From Polynucleobacter sp. 80A-SIGWE (lineage in GTDB: Bacteria; Pseudomonadota; Gammaproteobacteria; Burkholderiales; Burkholderiaceae), in the NCBI RefSeq assembly GCF_018882295.1, contig NZ_JACVOR010000001.1, forward strand, positions 806,001 through 870,000: a DNA stretch of 64,000 nucleotides, given 5' to 3'. Below the pieces are notes generated by a model. That model searched no databases. It was not told where the DNA came from and saw nothing but the letters and a program-made list of their open reading frames with translations. Positions 8,925 to 18,852 of the stretch are shown in pieces. Position numbers and translations under genes: made by a program. Numbering within the stretch: the first letter of the stretch is position 1; every line of letters begins with the position of its first letter.

Positions 8925-9839
8925 CTAGCCTCGAAGTTTTTCTTTCAAGGTGGCCATCTGCTCTTGGGCTGCCACTTCGCCAGCGAGGATTGCGGCATTT
9001 CTGGATTTGAAGTCACCGCTACTCATTTGCTTGAGATGCGGGGTAATCACAATATCGGCACTTTTGAGTTCGTACTGATTAATGCTTCGTTGCATGATGG
9101 ATATTGTTTGTTGCATAACGCCAAATGTGCCGCTCGCATCTTGATAGGCCGGCTCTGAGGAGATGTTGACGGCAATCACGAGTGTCGCACCCATTTGCCT
9201 TGCATAACTGACGGGAACTGGCGCTACTAGCCCGCCATCAATATATTCTTTGCCGCTAATGACAGCTGGCTGAAATACTCCTGGAACACTGCAGGAAGCG
9301 CGAACTGCCAAGCCAGTATTGCCTGAGCGGAATAAAACACCTTTGCCGGATTGCAATTCGGTCGCCACAATTCCCAAGGGAATGCGCATTTGCTCAATCG
9401 ATTTATTTTGCACTTCACGATTGACCATGTTTTGCAGGGCATCTCCTTTAATGAGGCCACCAAATCTTCCTGCAAAAGGAAGTCCCCAGTCGGCAATGGT
9501 TGCTTCATCGAGATTTAAGGCAAGTCGGTTCAAATCATTTCCAGTGGCACCAGATGCAAGTAATGCGGCAATAACGCTACCAGCACTACTGCCCACCACG
9601 ATATCGGGTCGAATGCCCTGAGCTTCTAATGCCTTGATGACGCCTACGTGGGCAAAACCTCTGGCTGCTCCCGCCCCCAAGGCCAAGCCAATGATAGGCT
9701 TGCGACTACCCATCAGGCTGCAACCGCTTAGGTTTGAGCCTCCAATAAGCGCTCCCAAACCAAGACCTAAGCCCAGAAAGCGGCGCCTTGAGTCGGTCTC
9801 AGGGGGTAAATCTAGGGTTAGGGCTGTATTTTCGTGCAT
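8925..9839 (-). CDS. Patatin-like phospholipase with Tat-type signal and lipobox
   Basis: Read from the ATG at 9839 this is 304 residues. The patatin domain is complete: glycine-rich oxyanion loop GAGAARGFAHVG, nucleophile elbow GSSAGS (Ser85) and catalytic DGG (Asp201). It resembles RssA-type proteins. Its N-terminus has SRRRFL followed by a glycine/leucine helix and LSGC (Cys40), which reads as a twin-arginine signal ending in a lipobox. It is therefore predicted to be folded in the cytoplasm, exported by Tat and lipid-anchored, acting on envelope lipids. A TTG 12 codons upstream (9875) is an alternative start; a GGGAGG lies between the two but is spaced too far from the ATG to decide. It precedes the outer-membrane protein gene. 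Confidence 0.85.
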   Translation of the reverse strand: MHENTALTLDLPPETDSRRRFLGLGLGLGALIGGSNLSGCSLMGSRKPIIGLALGAGAARGFAHVGVIKALEAQGIRPDIVVGSSAGSVIAALLASGATGNDLNRLALNLDEATIADWGLPFAGRFGGLIKGDALQNMVNREVQNKSIEQMRIPLGIVATELQSGKGVLFRSGNTGLAVRASCSVPGVFQPAVISGKEYIDGGLVAPVPVSYARQMGATLVIAVNISSEPAYQDASGTFGVMQQTISIMQRSINQYELKSADIVITPHLKQMSSGDFKSRNAAILAGEVAAQEQMATLKEKLRG

Positions 9840-9863
9840 GTGGCTATTGTATTGAGCCTCCCT

Positions 9864-10029
9864 TATAATGGCCAAACGGTGAGCGAAAAAGACTTCGTTT
9901 CAGCATGGGCAGCTCTCCCAAGTGGATTTTCGGAGATGAATTGCCCGTAGTAGCTAAATAGCGCCACCAAAACACCACCAACCCATTACTGAAATACATT
10001 TTTTATAGCGCATCAGGTCATAGCCTGAT
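9864..10029 (+). promoter_or_regulatory. Structured intergenic region upstream of scpB
   Basis: The gap before scpB has a TATAAT hexamer at 9864-9869, then nested inverted repeats: ATGGGCA (9905-9911) with TGCCCGT (9942-9948, one G-U), enclosing TCTCC (9914-9918) with GGAGA (9932-9936). A second hairpin, ATCAGG (10012-10017) with CCTGAT (10024-10029), lies just before the scpB start. This could be the folded 5' leader of scpB or a small RNA. No known riboswitch class was recognised. A GTG-initiated 23-codon frame (9879-9950) runs through the first stem but has no supporting signal. Confidence 0.4.
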
Positions 10030-10041
10030 AGCCAGAATTTT

Positions 10042-10791
10042 ATGGATGATCACAATAAACGCGTAATTGAAACAGCCCTCTTGTGCGCGCAAGAACCACT
10101 AACCATTGCTGATCTGACGCGCTTATTTGCCGAAGACATTGCTGCCGGCGAAATTGATGACGCTTTATTAGAGCTCCAAAAAGCCTGGGAGGACAAGGGT
10201 ATGGAGTTGGTGCACATTGCAACTGGCTGGCGTTTCCAAAGTCGTTTAGCGATGCGCGAGTACCTTGATCGTTTGACTCCAGAAAAGCCGCCAAAGTATT
10301 CTCGTGCAGTAATGGAAACCTTAGCAATTATTGCTTACCGTCAACCAGTGACTCGCGGTGAAATCGAAGAGATTCGTGGCGTTGCAGTAAGTAGTAATGT
10401 GATGAAGCAGTTAGAGGATCGTGGTTGGGTTGAGGTCATTGGTCATAAAGAGACTATTGGTCGCCCAGGCCTATACGCCACTACCAAACAATTTTTGGAC
10501 GACTTGAGCCTCACGAATTTACAAAGCTTGCCGATGTTGGAAGATGCTGCGCCGATGGCTGCGGCAGAACAATTAGGCCAAGCGGTAATGGAGTTTGATC
10601 CAAGCGCAACCGTTGAAACAGTCATTGAGTTGGATGAAAACGGCCAGCCGATTATTCAACCGACAAGCGAAGAATCCATTAGTGAAGAAGTTGTTGCTGA
10701 GATTGCTGATGATGTCATCAGCGAAGAGATAAGTGAAGAAGTAGAAGAAGTTTCTCCAGAGTCTGAAGATAAATCAGACGAACAAAAATAA
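10042..10791 (+). CDS. scpB: Segregation and condensation protein ScpB
   Basis: A 249-residue protein with the two winged-helix domains of ScpB (about residues 1-75 and 85-165), including PPKYSRAVMETLAIIAYRQP and the following VTRGEIEEIRGV. ScpB binds ScpA, the kleisin of the SMC condensin complex, and helps compact and separate chromosomes. The last 60 residues form an acidic, Glu-rich tail that is poorly conserved and probably disordered. scpA is not in this window. Only 6 bp separate it from rluB, an arrangement common in many bacteria. Confidence 0.95.
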   Translation: MDDHNKRVIETALLCAQEPLTIADLTRLFAEDIAAGEIDDALLELQKAWEDKGMELVHIATGWRFQSRLAMREYLDRLTPEKPPKYSRAVMETLAIIAYRQPVTRGEIEEIRGVAVSSNVMKQLEDRGWVEVIGHKETIGRPGLYATTKQFLDDLSLTNLQSLPMLEDAAPMAAAEQLGQAVMEFDPSATVETVIELDENGQPIIQPTSEESISEEVVAEIADDVISEEISEEVEEVSPESEDKSDEQK

Positions 10792-10797
10792 TTATTA

Positions 10798-12549
10798 ATG
10801 ACAAGTCATAACGAAAACGATTCATCTCCGATTAAACCTAAATCGGATAATTCCCCTAGCTCTGAGTCTGCATCTAGTCCTGCAGAGGGTAATAGGGGTG
10901 AAGGGCGTGAAGGCGGCCAGCGTCGTCCACGCCGCCAGGGCGCGGGTGCTAGCAAGCATCCTTTCAATAAGAAACGCCCATTCAATAAAGACCGGCCTCG
11001 TCGCGAGGGCGGTGAGTCCGGAGGTCAACGCGAGGGTAGCAATAATGCATCCGCTAAGCTCGCACCAAACCCAGCTGAGAGCGAAGCTTTATTTGCGTCA
11101 GTAGTTTCTGGGGAATTCGATGCAGCATTAGATGCGCCTGAAGTCCTAGAGGTTAAAAATCCTGACGGTTTAAATGAGAATGAGATTTCTCATCAGACTG
11201 GTGCTGAGCGTCGTGCACAACGTGTGCGTCATGACGAAGATGCAGATGCACCTACTGACGATGAGATGAGTAGTTTGCAATTTGCAAACATCGATGATTT
11301 ACCGCTCAGCTTGCGTGATGAAGTTTGGTCAGACTTAGATGGTTTAGACGACGACGCTGACGACGAAGATACTGTGAAGTTACACAAGGTATTGGCTGAT
11401 GTTGGTATGGGTTCACGTCGCGATATGGAAGACTTGATTATTCAAGGGCGCGTATCCGTAAACGGCTTACCGGCTCACATTGGCCAACGTATTGGGCCGA
11501 CTGATCAGGTGCGCATTAATGGCAAACCAGTTCATCGCAAGATTCAGACTAAGCCACCGCGCGTGATCATGTATCACAAGCCTGCGGGAGAGATCGTGAG
11601 TCAATCCGATCCTGAAGGTCGTCCAACTGTATTTGATCGTTTGCCAAAGCCACGTCAAGGACGCTGGATTGCAGTAGGGCGTTTGGACTTTAATACTGAA
11701 GGTCTTTTGTTATTCACCACTTCTGGTGAGTTGGCTAATCGCTTGATGCATCCTCGTTACGGTGTTGAGCGTGAGTACGCTGTCCGTATTCTGGGCGATT
11801 TGAGTCAAGAAAATATGACTCAATTAAAGAGCGGTATTACTTTAGATGACGGCCAAGCCAAATTCTTGCGTCTTTCTATGGGTGGTGGTGAAGGTGCAAA
11901 CCGTTGGTACCACGTTGCTTTGACTGAAGGTCGTAATCGTGAGGTGCGCCGCATGTTTGAAGCAGTCGGGCATGTCGTCTCTCGCTTGATTCGTACGCGT
12001 TACGGCATTTTCTTATTGCCTCCACGTTTAAGAAGAGGCAAATGGGAGGAAATTGAAGCCGGCGGCATCTACAACCTGATGAAGTTTGCTGGTTTAAAAA
12101 TGCCTCAGCCACAAGATAAGGGTCGCAATCCGAATGCACAAGGTCGCGATAGCCGTTCTACTGTCGGTGGGGACTTTCAGCCTGATCCAATGCAAACCTC
12201 GGTTTCTTACTGGGGTTCACGAGATGCTTTAACCCAGGCTAGTGGCCATGGTGCACTAACCCATCAAAATAGGGGTGGTAAACCTGGTAGCGGTGGTTCG
12301 GGTGAAGGTCGAGGTCCTTTCCGGGGTCGTACCCAGGGTGGTCGTCCAGGTGCAGGTGGTCAGGGTGGCGGTCAGGGTGGCCAAGGCCAAAATCGCAACA
12401 AAGGCAAGAAAGTCCATCATGGACAGTCTGCTTTTGTAACGGCAAGCCCCCAAAGCCCAGGAAATGGCCCTAAACGGGGAGCACCAAAAGGGCGCAAACC
12501 TTTCAATAAAGGGCCTAGAAAGCCAAGAAATCCAAGCGAAAGCTTCTGA
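10798..12549 (+). CDS. rluB: 23S rRNA pseudouridine synthase RluB
   Basis: A 583-residue enzyme of the RsuA/RluB/RluE/RluF family that isomerises a uridine (U2605 in E. coli numbering) in 23S rRNA. The core has an S4 RNA-binding domain (about residues 196-245, [17 protein letters not shown]) and a catalytic domain with [14 protein letters not shown], where Asp297 is the catalytic aspartate. It is flanked by long low-complexity tails: an N-terminal ~190 residues rich in Arg/Gly/Glu and a C-terminal ~130 residues rich in Gly/Gln/Lys/Arg, seen in many Burkholderiales RluB proteins and probably RNA-binding. It forms an operon with scpB. Confidence 0.93.
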   Translation: MTSHNENDSSPIKPKSDNSPSSESASSPAEGNRGEGREGGQRRPRRQGAGASKHPFNKKRPFNKDRPRREGGESGGQREGSNNASAKLAPNPAESEALFASVVSGEFDAALDAPEVLEVKNPDGLNENEISHQTGAERRAQRVRHDEDADAPTDDEMSSLQFANIDDLPLSLRDEVWSDLDGLDDDADDEDTVKLHKVLADVGMGSRRDMEDLIIQGRVSVNGLPAHIGQRIGPTDQVRINGKPVHRKIQTKPPRVIMYHKPAGEIVSQSDPEGRPTVFDRLPKPRQGRWIAVGRLDFNTEGLLLFTTSGELANRLMHPRYGVEREYAVRILGDLSQENMTQLKSGITLDDGQAKFLRLSMGGGEGANRWYHVALTEGRNREVRRMFEAVGHVVSRLIRTRYGIFLLPPRLRRGKWEEIEAGGIYNLMKFAGLKMPQPQDKGRNPNAQGRDSRSTVGGDFQPDPMQTSVSYWGSRDALTQASGHGALTHQNRGGKPGSGGSGEGRGPFRGRTQGGRPGAGGQGGGQGGQGQNRNKGKKVHHGQSAFVTASPQSPGNGPKRGAPKGRKPFNKGPRKPRNPSESF

Positions 12550-12576
12550 TTTCTATCGGTTTTCCTCTAAATCGGC

Positions 12577-12697
12577 TATAATTTTGGTCTTACAGCAGTT
12601 CGCTGCTGTTTTGAGTTGTTACCGACTGATGTTGCGATCAACGTAAGTCGGCCTGTTCTGAATTTCGAGAATATGGGCTTTGAAGCCCATTTTTTTT
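12577..12697 (+). ncRNA. Structured leader of the rimP-nusA-infB operon with terminator hairpin
   Basis: A TATAAT (12577-12582) would start RNA near 12589. The leader then folds as ACAGCAG-TTCG-CTGCTGT (12592-12609, a UUCG tetraloop stem), CCGACT/AGTCGG (12622-12627 with 12646-12651) enclosing GTTG-CGAT-CAAC, and ATGGGCTT/AAGCCCAT (12673-12690) followed by eight T. The last stem is a good intrinsic terminator placed 25 bp before rimP, so it can act as an attenuator. NusA-mediated control of its own operon is known in E. coli; whether this leader works that way is inference. No clear -35 was found. Confidence 0.55.
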
Positions 12698-12698
12698 T
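12673..12698 (+). terminator. Intrinsic terminator/attenuator before rimP
   Basis: A perfect stem ATGGGCTT/AAGCCCAT (12673-12680 with 12683-12690) is followed by eight consecutive T (12691-12698). It may end the scpB-rluB transcript and also attenuate transcription into rimP. Confidence 0.8.
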
Positions 12699-12722
12699 GC
12701 CGTTTTGGATTGAAGGGTGTTC

Positions 12723-13214
12723 GTGAAAGATCAGCGGATTATTTCTGCAGAGGTAGAAAACCTAGGGTACACGCTAGTCGATATCGAGCGTGAAGCCGGA
12801 GGTTTGCTGCGCGTCACGATTGAAAACCCGGATTACGAGCGCTTGATTAATGTCCAGGATTGCGAAAAGGTAAGTCACCAGCTGAGCTACACCCTGCCGG
12901 TGGAAAACATTCCTTTTGAGCGTCTAGAGATCTCTTCTCCTGGCCTGGATCGCCCTGTGAAGTCAGCGGCTGATTACGAGCGCTTCTCTGGAATGGAAGT
13001 GGATTTGAAGTTGCGTGTTGCCGTTGGCGATCGCAAGAAGTTTCGTGGTGTGTTGCAAGGTTTGCTGAGTGGTGAGTTGGATTCGCCCGATGCGAAATTT
13101 GGTTTGTTGTTTGAAGGTGCTGATGGCACTGAATCTCAATTGGAGTTTTCTTTAGCCGAGGTCGATAAGACTCGGTTGGTCCCTGTTATTGATTTCAAAG
13201 GAAGAAAGTCATGA
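12723..13214 (+). CDS. rimP: Ribosome maturation factor RimP
   Basis: RimP helps assemble the 30S subunit. The protein begins [20 protein letters not shown] and contains the family segment [28 protein letters not shown] at 12723 is chosen because GAAGGG (12712-12717) is at proper spacing from it; a GTG at 12717 in the same frame lies inside that site. The length of about 163 residues is normal. It overlaps nusA in an ATGA junction and is the first gene of the operon. Confidence 0.94.
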   Translation: MKDQRIISAEVENLGYTLVDIEREAGGLLRVTIENPDYERLINVQDCEKVSHQLSYTLPVENIPFERLEISSPGLDRPVKSAADYERFSGMEVDLKLRVAVGDRKKFRGVLQGLLSGELDSPDAKFGLLFEGADGTESQLEFSLAEVDKTRLVPVIDFKGRKS

Positions 13215-14692
13215 GCCGAGAAGTTCTCATGTTGGCAGACGCCTTAGCGCGTGAAAAGAACGTAGATCAAGCCATTGTGTTTGAGGCGCTAGAGATGGCG
13301 TTGGCATCAGCCACTAAGAAACGTTATCCGACAGAAGATGTGGATATTCGTGTATCGATTGATCGCGAGTCTGGTGAATACGAAACCTTCCGTCGCTGGT
13401 TGGTTGTTCCTGATGAAGCGGGCCTCCAAGAGCCGGATAAAGAAATCCTCCATTTTGAAGCGCTCGAGCAATTTCCTGACATGGAAGTTGGCGAATTCAT
13501 CGAAGAGCAAATTGAATCTTTAGCCTTTGGCCGTATCGGTGCACAAGCCGCCAAGCAAGTGATCTTGCAGCGTATTCGTGATGCTGAGCGTGAACAGATT
13601 TTGAACGACTACCTTGAGCGTGGCGAAAAAGTCATGACCGGTACCGTAAAGCGTGCTGACAAGAATGGTTTGATTATTGAATCAGGCCGTGTCGAAGCAT
13701 TGTTGCGCCGCGATCAAATGATTCCAAAAGAGAACCTCCGTTCTGGTGACCGTGTTCGCGCTTACATTCTGAAGGTAGATCGTGAAGCCCGTGGCCCACA
13801 GATCGAACTCTCACGTACTTGCCCTGATTTCTTGATCAAGTTGTTTGAGAACGAAGTTCCAGAGATGGAGCAAGGCTTATTAGAGATTAAGGGTGCAGCT
13901 CGTGACCCTGGTATACGCGCAAAAATTGCCGTGATTACTTATGACAAGCGTATCGATCCAATCGGTACTTGCGTTGGCGTTCGTGGCACACGCGTTACTG
14001 CAGTTCGTAACGAAGTAGCTGGCGAAGCGGTAGACATCGTGTTGTGGTCTGAAGATCCAGCGCAGTTTGTGATTGGCGCTTTGGCTCCAGCTCAAGTGTC
14101 TTCTATCGTGGTTGACGAAGAGCGTCATGCCATGGATGTGGTTGTTGACGAAGAGAACTTGGCAATCGCAATTGGCCGTAGCGGACAGAACGTCCGTTTA
14201 GCTAGCGAGTTGACTGGTTGGCAGATCAACATCATGACTCCTGAAGAATCTGCTGAGAAAACTGAAAAAGAAGCTGCTTCTGTGCGTCAATTGTTCATGG
14301 ACAAATTGGACGTTGACCAAGAAGTTGCTGACATTTTGATCGAAGAAGGCTTCAACACATTGGAAGAGGTTGCTTATGTACCGCTTTCTGAAATGTTAGA
14401 AATTGATTCTTTCGACGAAGACACAGTAAATGAATTGCGTACTCGTGCGCGTGACTCTCTCTTGACCATGGAATTGGCTAAAGAAGAGCGCGTTGGCGAA
14501 GTCTCACAAGATTTACGTTCCCTAGAGGGAATGACTACTGAGTTGATTGCCAAGCTTGCTGACAATCAAGTTCACACACGTGACGACTTAGCTGAACTGG
14601 CTGTTGATGAGCTAGTTGAGGCGACACAAATTGACGAAGAAACCGCGAAAACGCTCATCATGAAAGCGCGCGAACATTGGTTTACTTCATGA
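13211..14692 (+). CDS. nusA: Transcription termination/antitermination factor NusA
   Basis: A 493-residue protein with the full proteobacterial layout: N-terminal RNA-polymerase-binding domain (1-130), S1 domain (about 135-200), two KH domains (about 200-345; [11 protein letters not shown] and [20 protein letters not shown]) and two C-terminal acidic repeats (about 365-490). NusA modulates pausing, intrinsic termination and Nus-dependent antitermination. It is translationally coupled to rimP and lies 13 bp before infB. Confidence 0.97.
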   Translation: MSREVLMLADALAREKNVDQAIVFEALEMALASATKKRYPTEDVDIRVSIDRESGEYETFRRWLVVPDEAGLQEPDKEILHFEALEQFPDMEVGEFIEEQIESLAFGRIGAQAAKQVILQRIRDAEREQILNDYLERGEKVMTGTVKRADKNGLIIESGRVEALLRRDQMIPKENLRSGDRVRAYILKVDREARGPQIELSRTCPDFLIKLFENEVPEMEQGLLEIKGAARDPGIRAKIAVITYDKRIDPIGTCVGVRGTRVTAVRNEVAGEAVDIVLWSEDPAQFVIGALAPAQVSSIVVDEERHAMDVVVDEENLAIAIGRSGQNVRLASELTGWQINIMTPEESAEKTEKEAASVRQLFMDKLDVDQEVADILIEEGFNTLEEVAYVPLSEMLEIDSFDEDTVNELRTRARDSLLTMELAKEERVGEVSQDLRSLEGMTTELIAKLADNQVHTRDDLAELAVDELVEATQIDEETAKTLIMKAREHWFTS

Positions 14693-14705
14693 GAGGAAGT
14701 AGTGC

Positions 14706-17498
14706 ATGGCAACAACAGTAAAAGTACTCGCTAAAGAATTAAAACGTACCGCGCCAGACCTTCTGGAGCAGTTGAAGGCGGCCGGTATCGAAAAAGGTTC
14801 TGAGGACGACAGCATTACCGAAAAGGACAAGACTGTCCTGCTTGAGCATTTGCAAAAAGAGCATGGCAGTGCGGATACAGGTAGTCGTAAAAAGATTACT
14901 TTAATCAAGCGCGAAAACTCAGAAATTCGTCAGGCGGATTCTGCTGGACGCACTCGTACCGTTCAGGTTGAGGTTCGCAAAAAGCGCGTGTTAGTTAAAG
15001 CGGGAGACAAAGCTCCTGAAGAGACTCCAGCTCCAGTGGCTAAAGAAGTTGCTCCTGCAGCACCTGCTAAACCAATCCTTTCTGCTGAAGAGTTAGAGAA
15101 ACGCGCAGCTGAAGCGACTCGTCAAGCTGAGTTGTTAGCTCGCCAAGAAGCGGAAATGAAAGCGGCAGAAGATGCTCGCCAAAAAGAAGCTGATGCCGTA
15201 GCTGCTGCAAGCGCAGTTGAGCCTGTTGCTGAGAAAGCGGCTAAGTCGGATGATGATGCTTCTGCTGCTAAAGCTGCTGCTGCAAAAGCCGCCGATAAAA
15301 AGGCGCAAGCGGATAAAGCTGCCAAAGAGATTGCTGATGCGAGCAAGGCGCAGTTAGCTGATATTACAAAACGTCGTGCCGCTGCTGAAGCTGAAGCTTT
15401 AGCGATTCGCGACATGATGAGTGCGCCTGCACGTGTTCTCAAAGCACCAAGTGAAATTGCTGCTGAAGAGGCGAAAAAAGGCACCCTTCATAAGCCTGCT
15501 AAGGCTGAAGGTGCTGACGATAAGAAAAAAGCAGTTGCTAAGGTTGGCGGCAAGACGATTAAGTCTGCAGAGACTTCATCTACTTGGCAAGAAGAGGGCG
15601 CCAAGAAACCAGGTGGCCTCAAGACTCGCGGCGACAGCTCTGGTGGTGTAGGCGGTTGGCGTTCAGGCGGTGGCCGAAGAAAGCAACGTCAAATTGCAGA
15701 AGCCAACGTTGATACCAACTTCCAAGTTCCAACAGAACCAGTTGTACGTGATGTTCATGTTCCTGAAACTATTACTGTTGCTGAGTTAGCTCATGCAATG
15801 GCCGTGAAGAGTGCAGAAGTAATTAAGCTCTTGATGGGTATGGGTCAGATGGTAACGATTAACCAGATCTTGGATCAAGATACTGCAATGATCATCGTAG
15901 AAGAGATGGGCCATACAGCCCATGCTGCTAAGTTAGATGATCCAGATTTAGATCTCGGTATTGCTGGTCACGACGCAGAATTATTGCCGCGTCCACCAGT
16001 TGTTACGGTGATGGGTCACGTTGACCACGGTAAAACATCTTTGCTCGATAAGATTCGTGCGGCTAAGGTTGCTACTGGCGAAGCTGGCGGTATTACTCAG
16101 CACATCGGCGCTTATCACGTTGAAACTCCACGCGGCATGATTACCTTCCTTGATACTCCGGGTCACGAAGCCTTTACGGCAATGCGTGCTCGTGGTGCTA
16201 AGGCAACGGATATCGTGATCTTGGTTGTTGCGGCTGATGACGGTGTGATGCCACAAACCAAAGAAGCGATTGCTCACGCAGTAGCTGGTGGCGTTCCAAT
16301 TGTTGTAGCAATTAATAAGATTGATAAACCAGAAGCAAACTTAGAGCGCGTTAAAACTGAGTTGGTTGCTGAGCAAGTCGTTCCAGAAGAGTACGGTGGC
16401 GATGTGCCGTTTATTGGCGTTTCCGCTAAAACAGGTGACGGCATTGATGCCTTGCTTGAGAACGTACTCTTGCAGGCAGAAATTTTGGAACTTAAGGCAG
16501 CGAAAGATGCTCCTGCGCAAGGTCTCGTTATTGAGGCGCGTTTGGATAAGGGTCGCGGTCCTGTTGCCACTATTTTGGTTCAGTCTGGCACGCTCAAGCG
16601 TGGTGATATGTTGTTGGCTGGTTCGACCTACGGTCGCGTTCGTGCGATGTTGGATGAAAACGGCAAGCCATGTAACGAAGCTGGCCCATCTATCCCTGTA
16701 GAGATCCAAGGTTTATCGGAAGTTCCTGCAGCAGGTGAAGCAGTGCAAGTAGTTCCTGACGAGCGTAAAGCACGTGAGATCGCACTCTTCCGTCAAGGTA
16801 AGTTCCGCGATGTGAAGTTGGCTAAACAGCAAGCATTCAAACTCGAAACCATGATGGAAAACATGGAAGAGGGTGCTATTGAAGCGAAGTTGTTGCCATT
16901 GATCATCAAGGCAGACGTACAAGGTTCTCAAGAAGCGTTGTCTCAGTCATTGCAAAAATTATCTACTGCAGAGGTGAAGGTTCAAATCGTTCACGCAGCA
17001 GTGGGTGGCATTACTGAGACTGACGTTAACTTAGCAGTTGCTTCTAAGGCGGTCATTATTGGCTTTAACTCTCGTGCGGATGGTGCGGCACGTAAGTTAG
17101 CCGAGAACAATGGTGTGGATATTCGTTATCACAACATTATTTATGACGCGGTTGATGAAGTGAAAGCAGCTCTAAGCGGCATGTTGACACCAGATAAGAA
17201 AGAAGAAATCACCGGTATGGTGGAGATTCGTCAAGTCTTCTTGGTATCTAAAGTTGGCGCGATTGCTGGTTGCTTGGTGCTTGACGGTGTTGTTAAGCGT
17301 ACCTCTAGTGTCCGACTCTTGCGTGACAACGTCGTGATCTGGACTGGCGAATTGGATTCTCTCAAGCGCTTTAAAGATGATGCAAAAGAAGTTCGCGCCG
17401 GTGTTGAGTGTGGTCTGTCATTAAAAGGCTACAACGACATTAAAGAAGGCGATCAACTTGAAGCCTTTGAAGTTACTGAAGTCGCTAGAACACTTTAA
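14706..17498 (+). CDS. infB: Translation initiation factor IF-2
   Basis: A 930-residue GTPase that places initiator tRNA on the 30S subunit. The G domain starts at about residue 437 with GHVDHGKTS, followed by DTPGHEAF and NKIDKP. A long N-terminal region (about 50-330) is rich in Ala, Lys and Glu, as usual for proteobacterial IF-2. Domains II, III and IV follow, ending [17 protein letters not shown] ribosome binding site GAGGAAG precedes the ATG. The last nucleotides are 14 bp from rbfA. Confidence 0.97.
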   Translation: MATTVKVLAKELKRTAPDLLEQLKAAGIEKGSEDDSITEKDKTVLLEHLQKEHGSADTGSRKKITLIKRENSEIRQADSAGRTRTVQVEVRKKRVLVKAGDKAPEETPAPVAKEVAPAAPAKPILSAEELEKRAAEATRQAELLARQEAEMKAAEDARQKEADAVAAASAVEPVAEKAAKSDDDASAAKAAAAKAADKKAQADKAAKEIADASKAQLADITKRRAAAEAEALAIRDMMSAPARVLKAPSEIAAEEAKKGTLHKPAKAEGADDKKKAVAKVGGKTIKSAETSSTWQEEGAKKPGGLKTRGDSSGGVGGWRSGGGRRKQRQIAEANVDTNFQVPTEPVVRDVHVPETITVAELAHAMAVKSAEVIKLLMGMGQMVTINQILDQDTAMIIVEEMGHTAHAAKLDDPDLDLGIAGHDAELLPRPPVVTVMGHVDHGKTSLLDKIRAAKVATGEAGGITQHIGAYHVETPRGMITFLDTPGHEAFTAMRARGAKATDIVILVVAADDGVMPQTKEAIAHAVAGGVPIVVAINKIDKPEANLERVKTELVAEQVVPEEYGGDVPFIGVSAKTGDGIDALLENVLLQAEILELKAAKDAPAQGLVIEARLDKGRGPVATILVQSGTLKRGDMLLAGSTYGRVRAMLDENGKPCNEAGPSIPVEIQGLSEVPAAGEAVQVVPDERKAREIALFRQGKFRDVKLAKQQAFKLETMMENMEEGAIEAKLLPLIIKADVQGSQEALSQSLQKLSTAEVKVQIVHAAVGGITETDVNLAVASKAVIIGFNSRADGAARKLAENNGVDIRYHNIIYDAVDEVKAALSGMLTPDKKEEITGMVEIRQVFLVSKVGAIAGCLVLDGVVKRTSSVRLLRDNVVIWTGELDSLKRFKDDAKEVRAGVECGLSLKGYNDIKEGDQLEAFEVTEVARTL

Positions 17499-17512
17499 GA
17501 GCTATTGAGTTA

Positions 17513-17881
17513 ATGCATAAAACTAGTCCTCATCGTAACCAGCGTCTCGCCGATCAAATTCAGCGAGACCTGGCCGAGCTAATTCCTCGTGAATTGCGTA
17601 GCCCAAGCTTAGGTTTGATTACTTTGCAAAGTATTGAACTCACGCCAGATTTGGCGCATGCTAAAGTTTTCTTTACTGTCTTAGGCGCTGAGCCTGAAGT
17701 GGCATTGAAGGCTTTGCAGGATAAGGCGGGTTACTTACATTCCTTATTATTTAAACGTTTGCACATTCATACTGTGCCAACCCTGCATTTCCACTACGAC
17801 AGTTCTGTAGAGCACGGCATTGAAATGTCTCGCTTAATTGATCAAGCAGTGGATAGTGATCGCAAAGACGAGAACGCGTAA
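17513..17881 (+). CDS. rbfA: Ribosome-binding factor A
   Basis: A 122-residue KH-fold protein that binds the free 30S subunit and helps 16S rRNA 5'-end maturation. Family segments include [21 protein letters not shown] at the N-terminus and [13 protein letters not shown] in the middle. It lies between infB and truB as in most proteobacteria. Confidence 0.95.
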   Translation: MHKTSPHRNQRLADQIQRDLAELIPRELRSPSLGLITLQSIELTPDLAHAKVFFTVLGAEPEVALKALQDKAGYLHSLLFKRLHIHTVPTLHFHYDSSVEHGIEMSRLIDQAVDSDRKDENA

Positions 17882-17887
17882 ATAGCT

Positions 17888-18799
17888 ATGTCTGTACGTA
17901 TCGACGGCGTTGTCTTGCTTGATAAACCTGCTGGCATGAGCTCGCAAGGTGCAGTCACTGCCGTGAAGCGTGCCTTCAATGCAGAAAAAGCAGGGCACAC
18001 TGGCACATTAGATCCAATGGCTACTGGCTTACTCCCGATTTGTTTGGGCGAAGCAACGAAGTACTCGCAGGATTTATTGGAGGCCGATAAAACCTATATC
18101 GCTCAAGTGAAATTCGGTCAGCGTACGGACACTGGTGATGCTGAAGGTTTAGTCATTGAAGAGCTCCCATTACCTGTATTTGCTGATGAAGCCACTATTA
18201 AAGCTGCGTTAGATGCTTTATTGCCAGCCTTCACCGGCCCAATTAGCCAAGTTCCGCCAATGTATTCCGCTCTCAAGCGTGATGGCAAACCTTTATATGA
18301 GTATGCTCGTGCTGGTGTTGAATTAGAGCGCGCTCCACGAGATATCACGATTCATGCAATTCGTTGGACGAATGTTAATTGGCCTGAAGCTACTTTGGAA
18401 GTGAGCTGCAGTAAAGGCACTTACATTCGTGTACTGGCAGAAGATATTGGTAAGGCATTGGGTTGTGGCGCACATTTAGTTGGCCTGCGCCGTACTGAAG
18501 TGGGTCACCTCACTCTCGATCAGTCATTCACTATCGAATCTATTCAGAAAGGCTTGCAAAATAGTTCAAGTTACATCTTGCCAGTCGACGCACTTTTGCA
18601 GACATTGCCGCACTTAACTGTGGATGAGCAACAAGCAAAACGTTTGGAGATGGGTCAACGAGTCCCACTCAATTTACCTTCGATAGAGGCGCTAGTGCGT
18701 ATCTATCGAGCAACCGCTGCTCCACATAACTTTATTGGTACTGGAGATTGGCGCTCTGGGGTGTTGCATCCTAAGCGTTTGATTTCTTCTGCACATTAA
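17888..18799 (+). CDS. truB: tRNA pseudouridine(55) synthase TruB
   Basis: A 303-residue enzyme that forms pseudouridine 55 in the T-loop of tRNAs. The catalytic aspartate is Asp42 in GHTGTLDPMATGLLPI; the N-terminus has the usual GVVLLDKPAGMSSQ. SCSKGTYIRVLAEDIG is a second conserved block. The C-terminal 70 residues correspond to the TruB C-terminal/PUA-like region. It is the last gene of the rimP operon; typA starts 53 bp later. Confidence 0.96.
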   Translation: MSVRIDGVVLLDKPAGMSSQGAVTAVKRAFNAEKAGHTGTLDPMATGLLPICLGEATKYSQDLLEADKTYIAQVKFGQRTDTGDAEGLVIEELPLPVFADEATIKAALDALLPAFTGPISQVPPMYSALKRDGKPLYEYARAGVELERAPRDITIHAIRWTNVNWPEATLEVSCSKGTYIRVLAEDIGKALGCGAHLVGLRRTEVGHLTLDQSFTIESIQKGLQNSSSYILPVDALLQTLPHLTVDEQQAKRLEMGQRVPLNLPSIEALVRIYRATAAPHNFIGTGDWRSGVLHPKRLISSAH

Positions 18800-18852
18800 A
18801 TACATTCAACCCCTTTATTTATTAACCTTATTCTTAACTTCAGAAGCTTCAC

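Noticed and set aside
9879-9950. GTG-initiated 23-codon frame upstream of scpB as a leader peptide
   Set aside because: No ribosome binding site and no regulatory amino-acid run; the nested stems in the same place are a better explanation.
12239-12453. His/Asp-rich minus-strand frames at the rluB 3' end
   Set aside because: Antisense of the Gly/Gln-rich low-complexity tail of RluB.
12591-12660. Possible tRNA (metY-like) before rimP, as in E. coli
   Set aside because: No T-loop, anticodon arm or acceptor pairing could be built; the hairpins fit a leader instead.
15122-15484. Ala/Ser-rich minus-strand frame inside infB
   Set aside because: Antisense shadow of the Ala/Glu-rich IF-2 linker; no independent signals.
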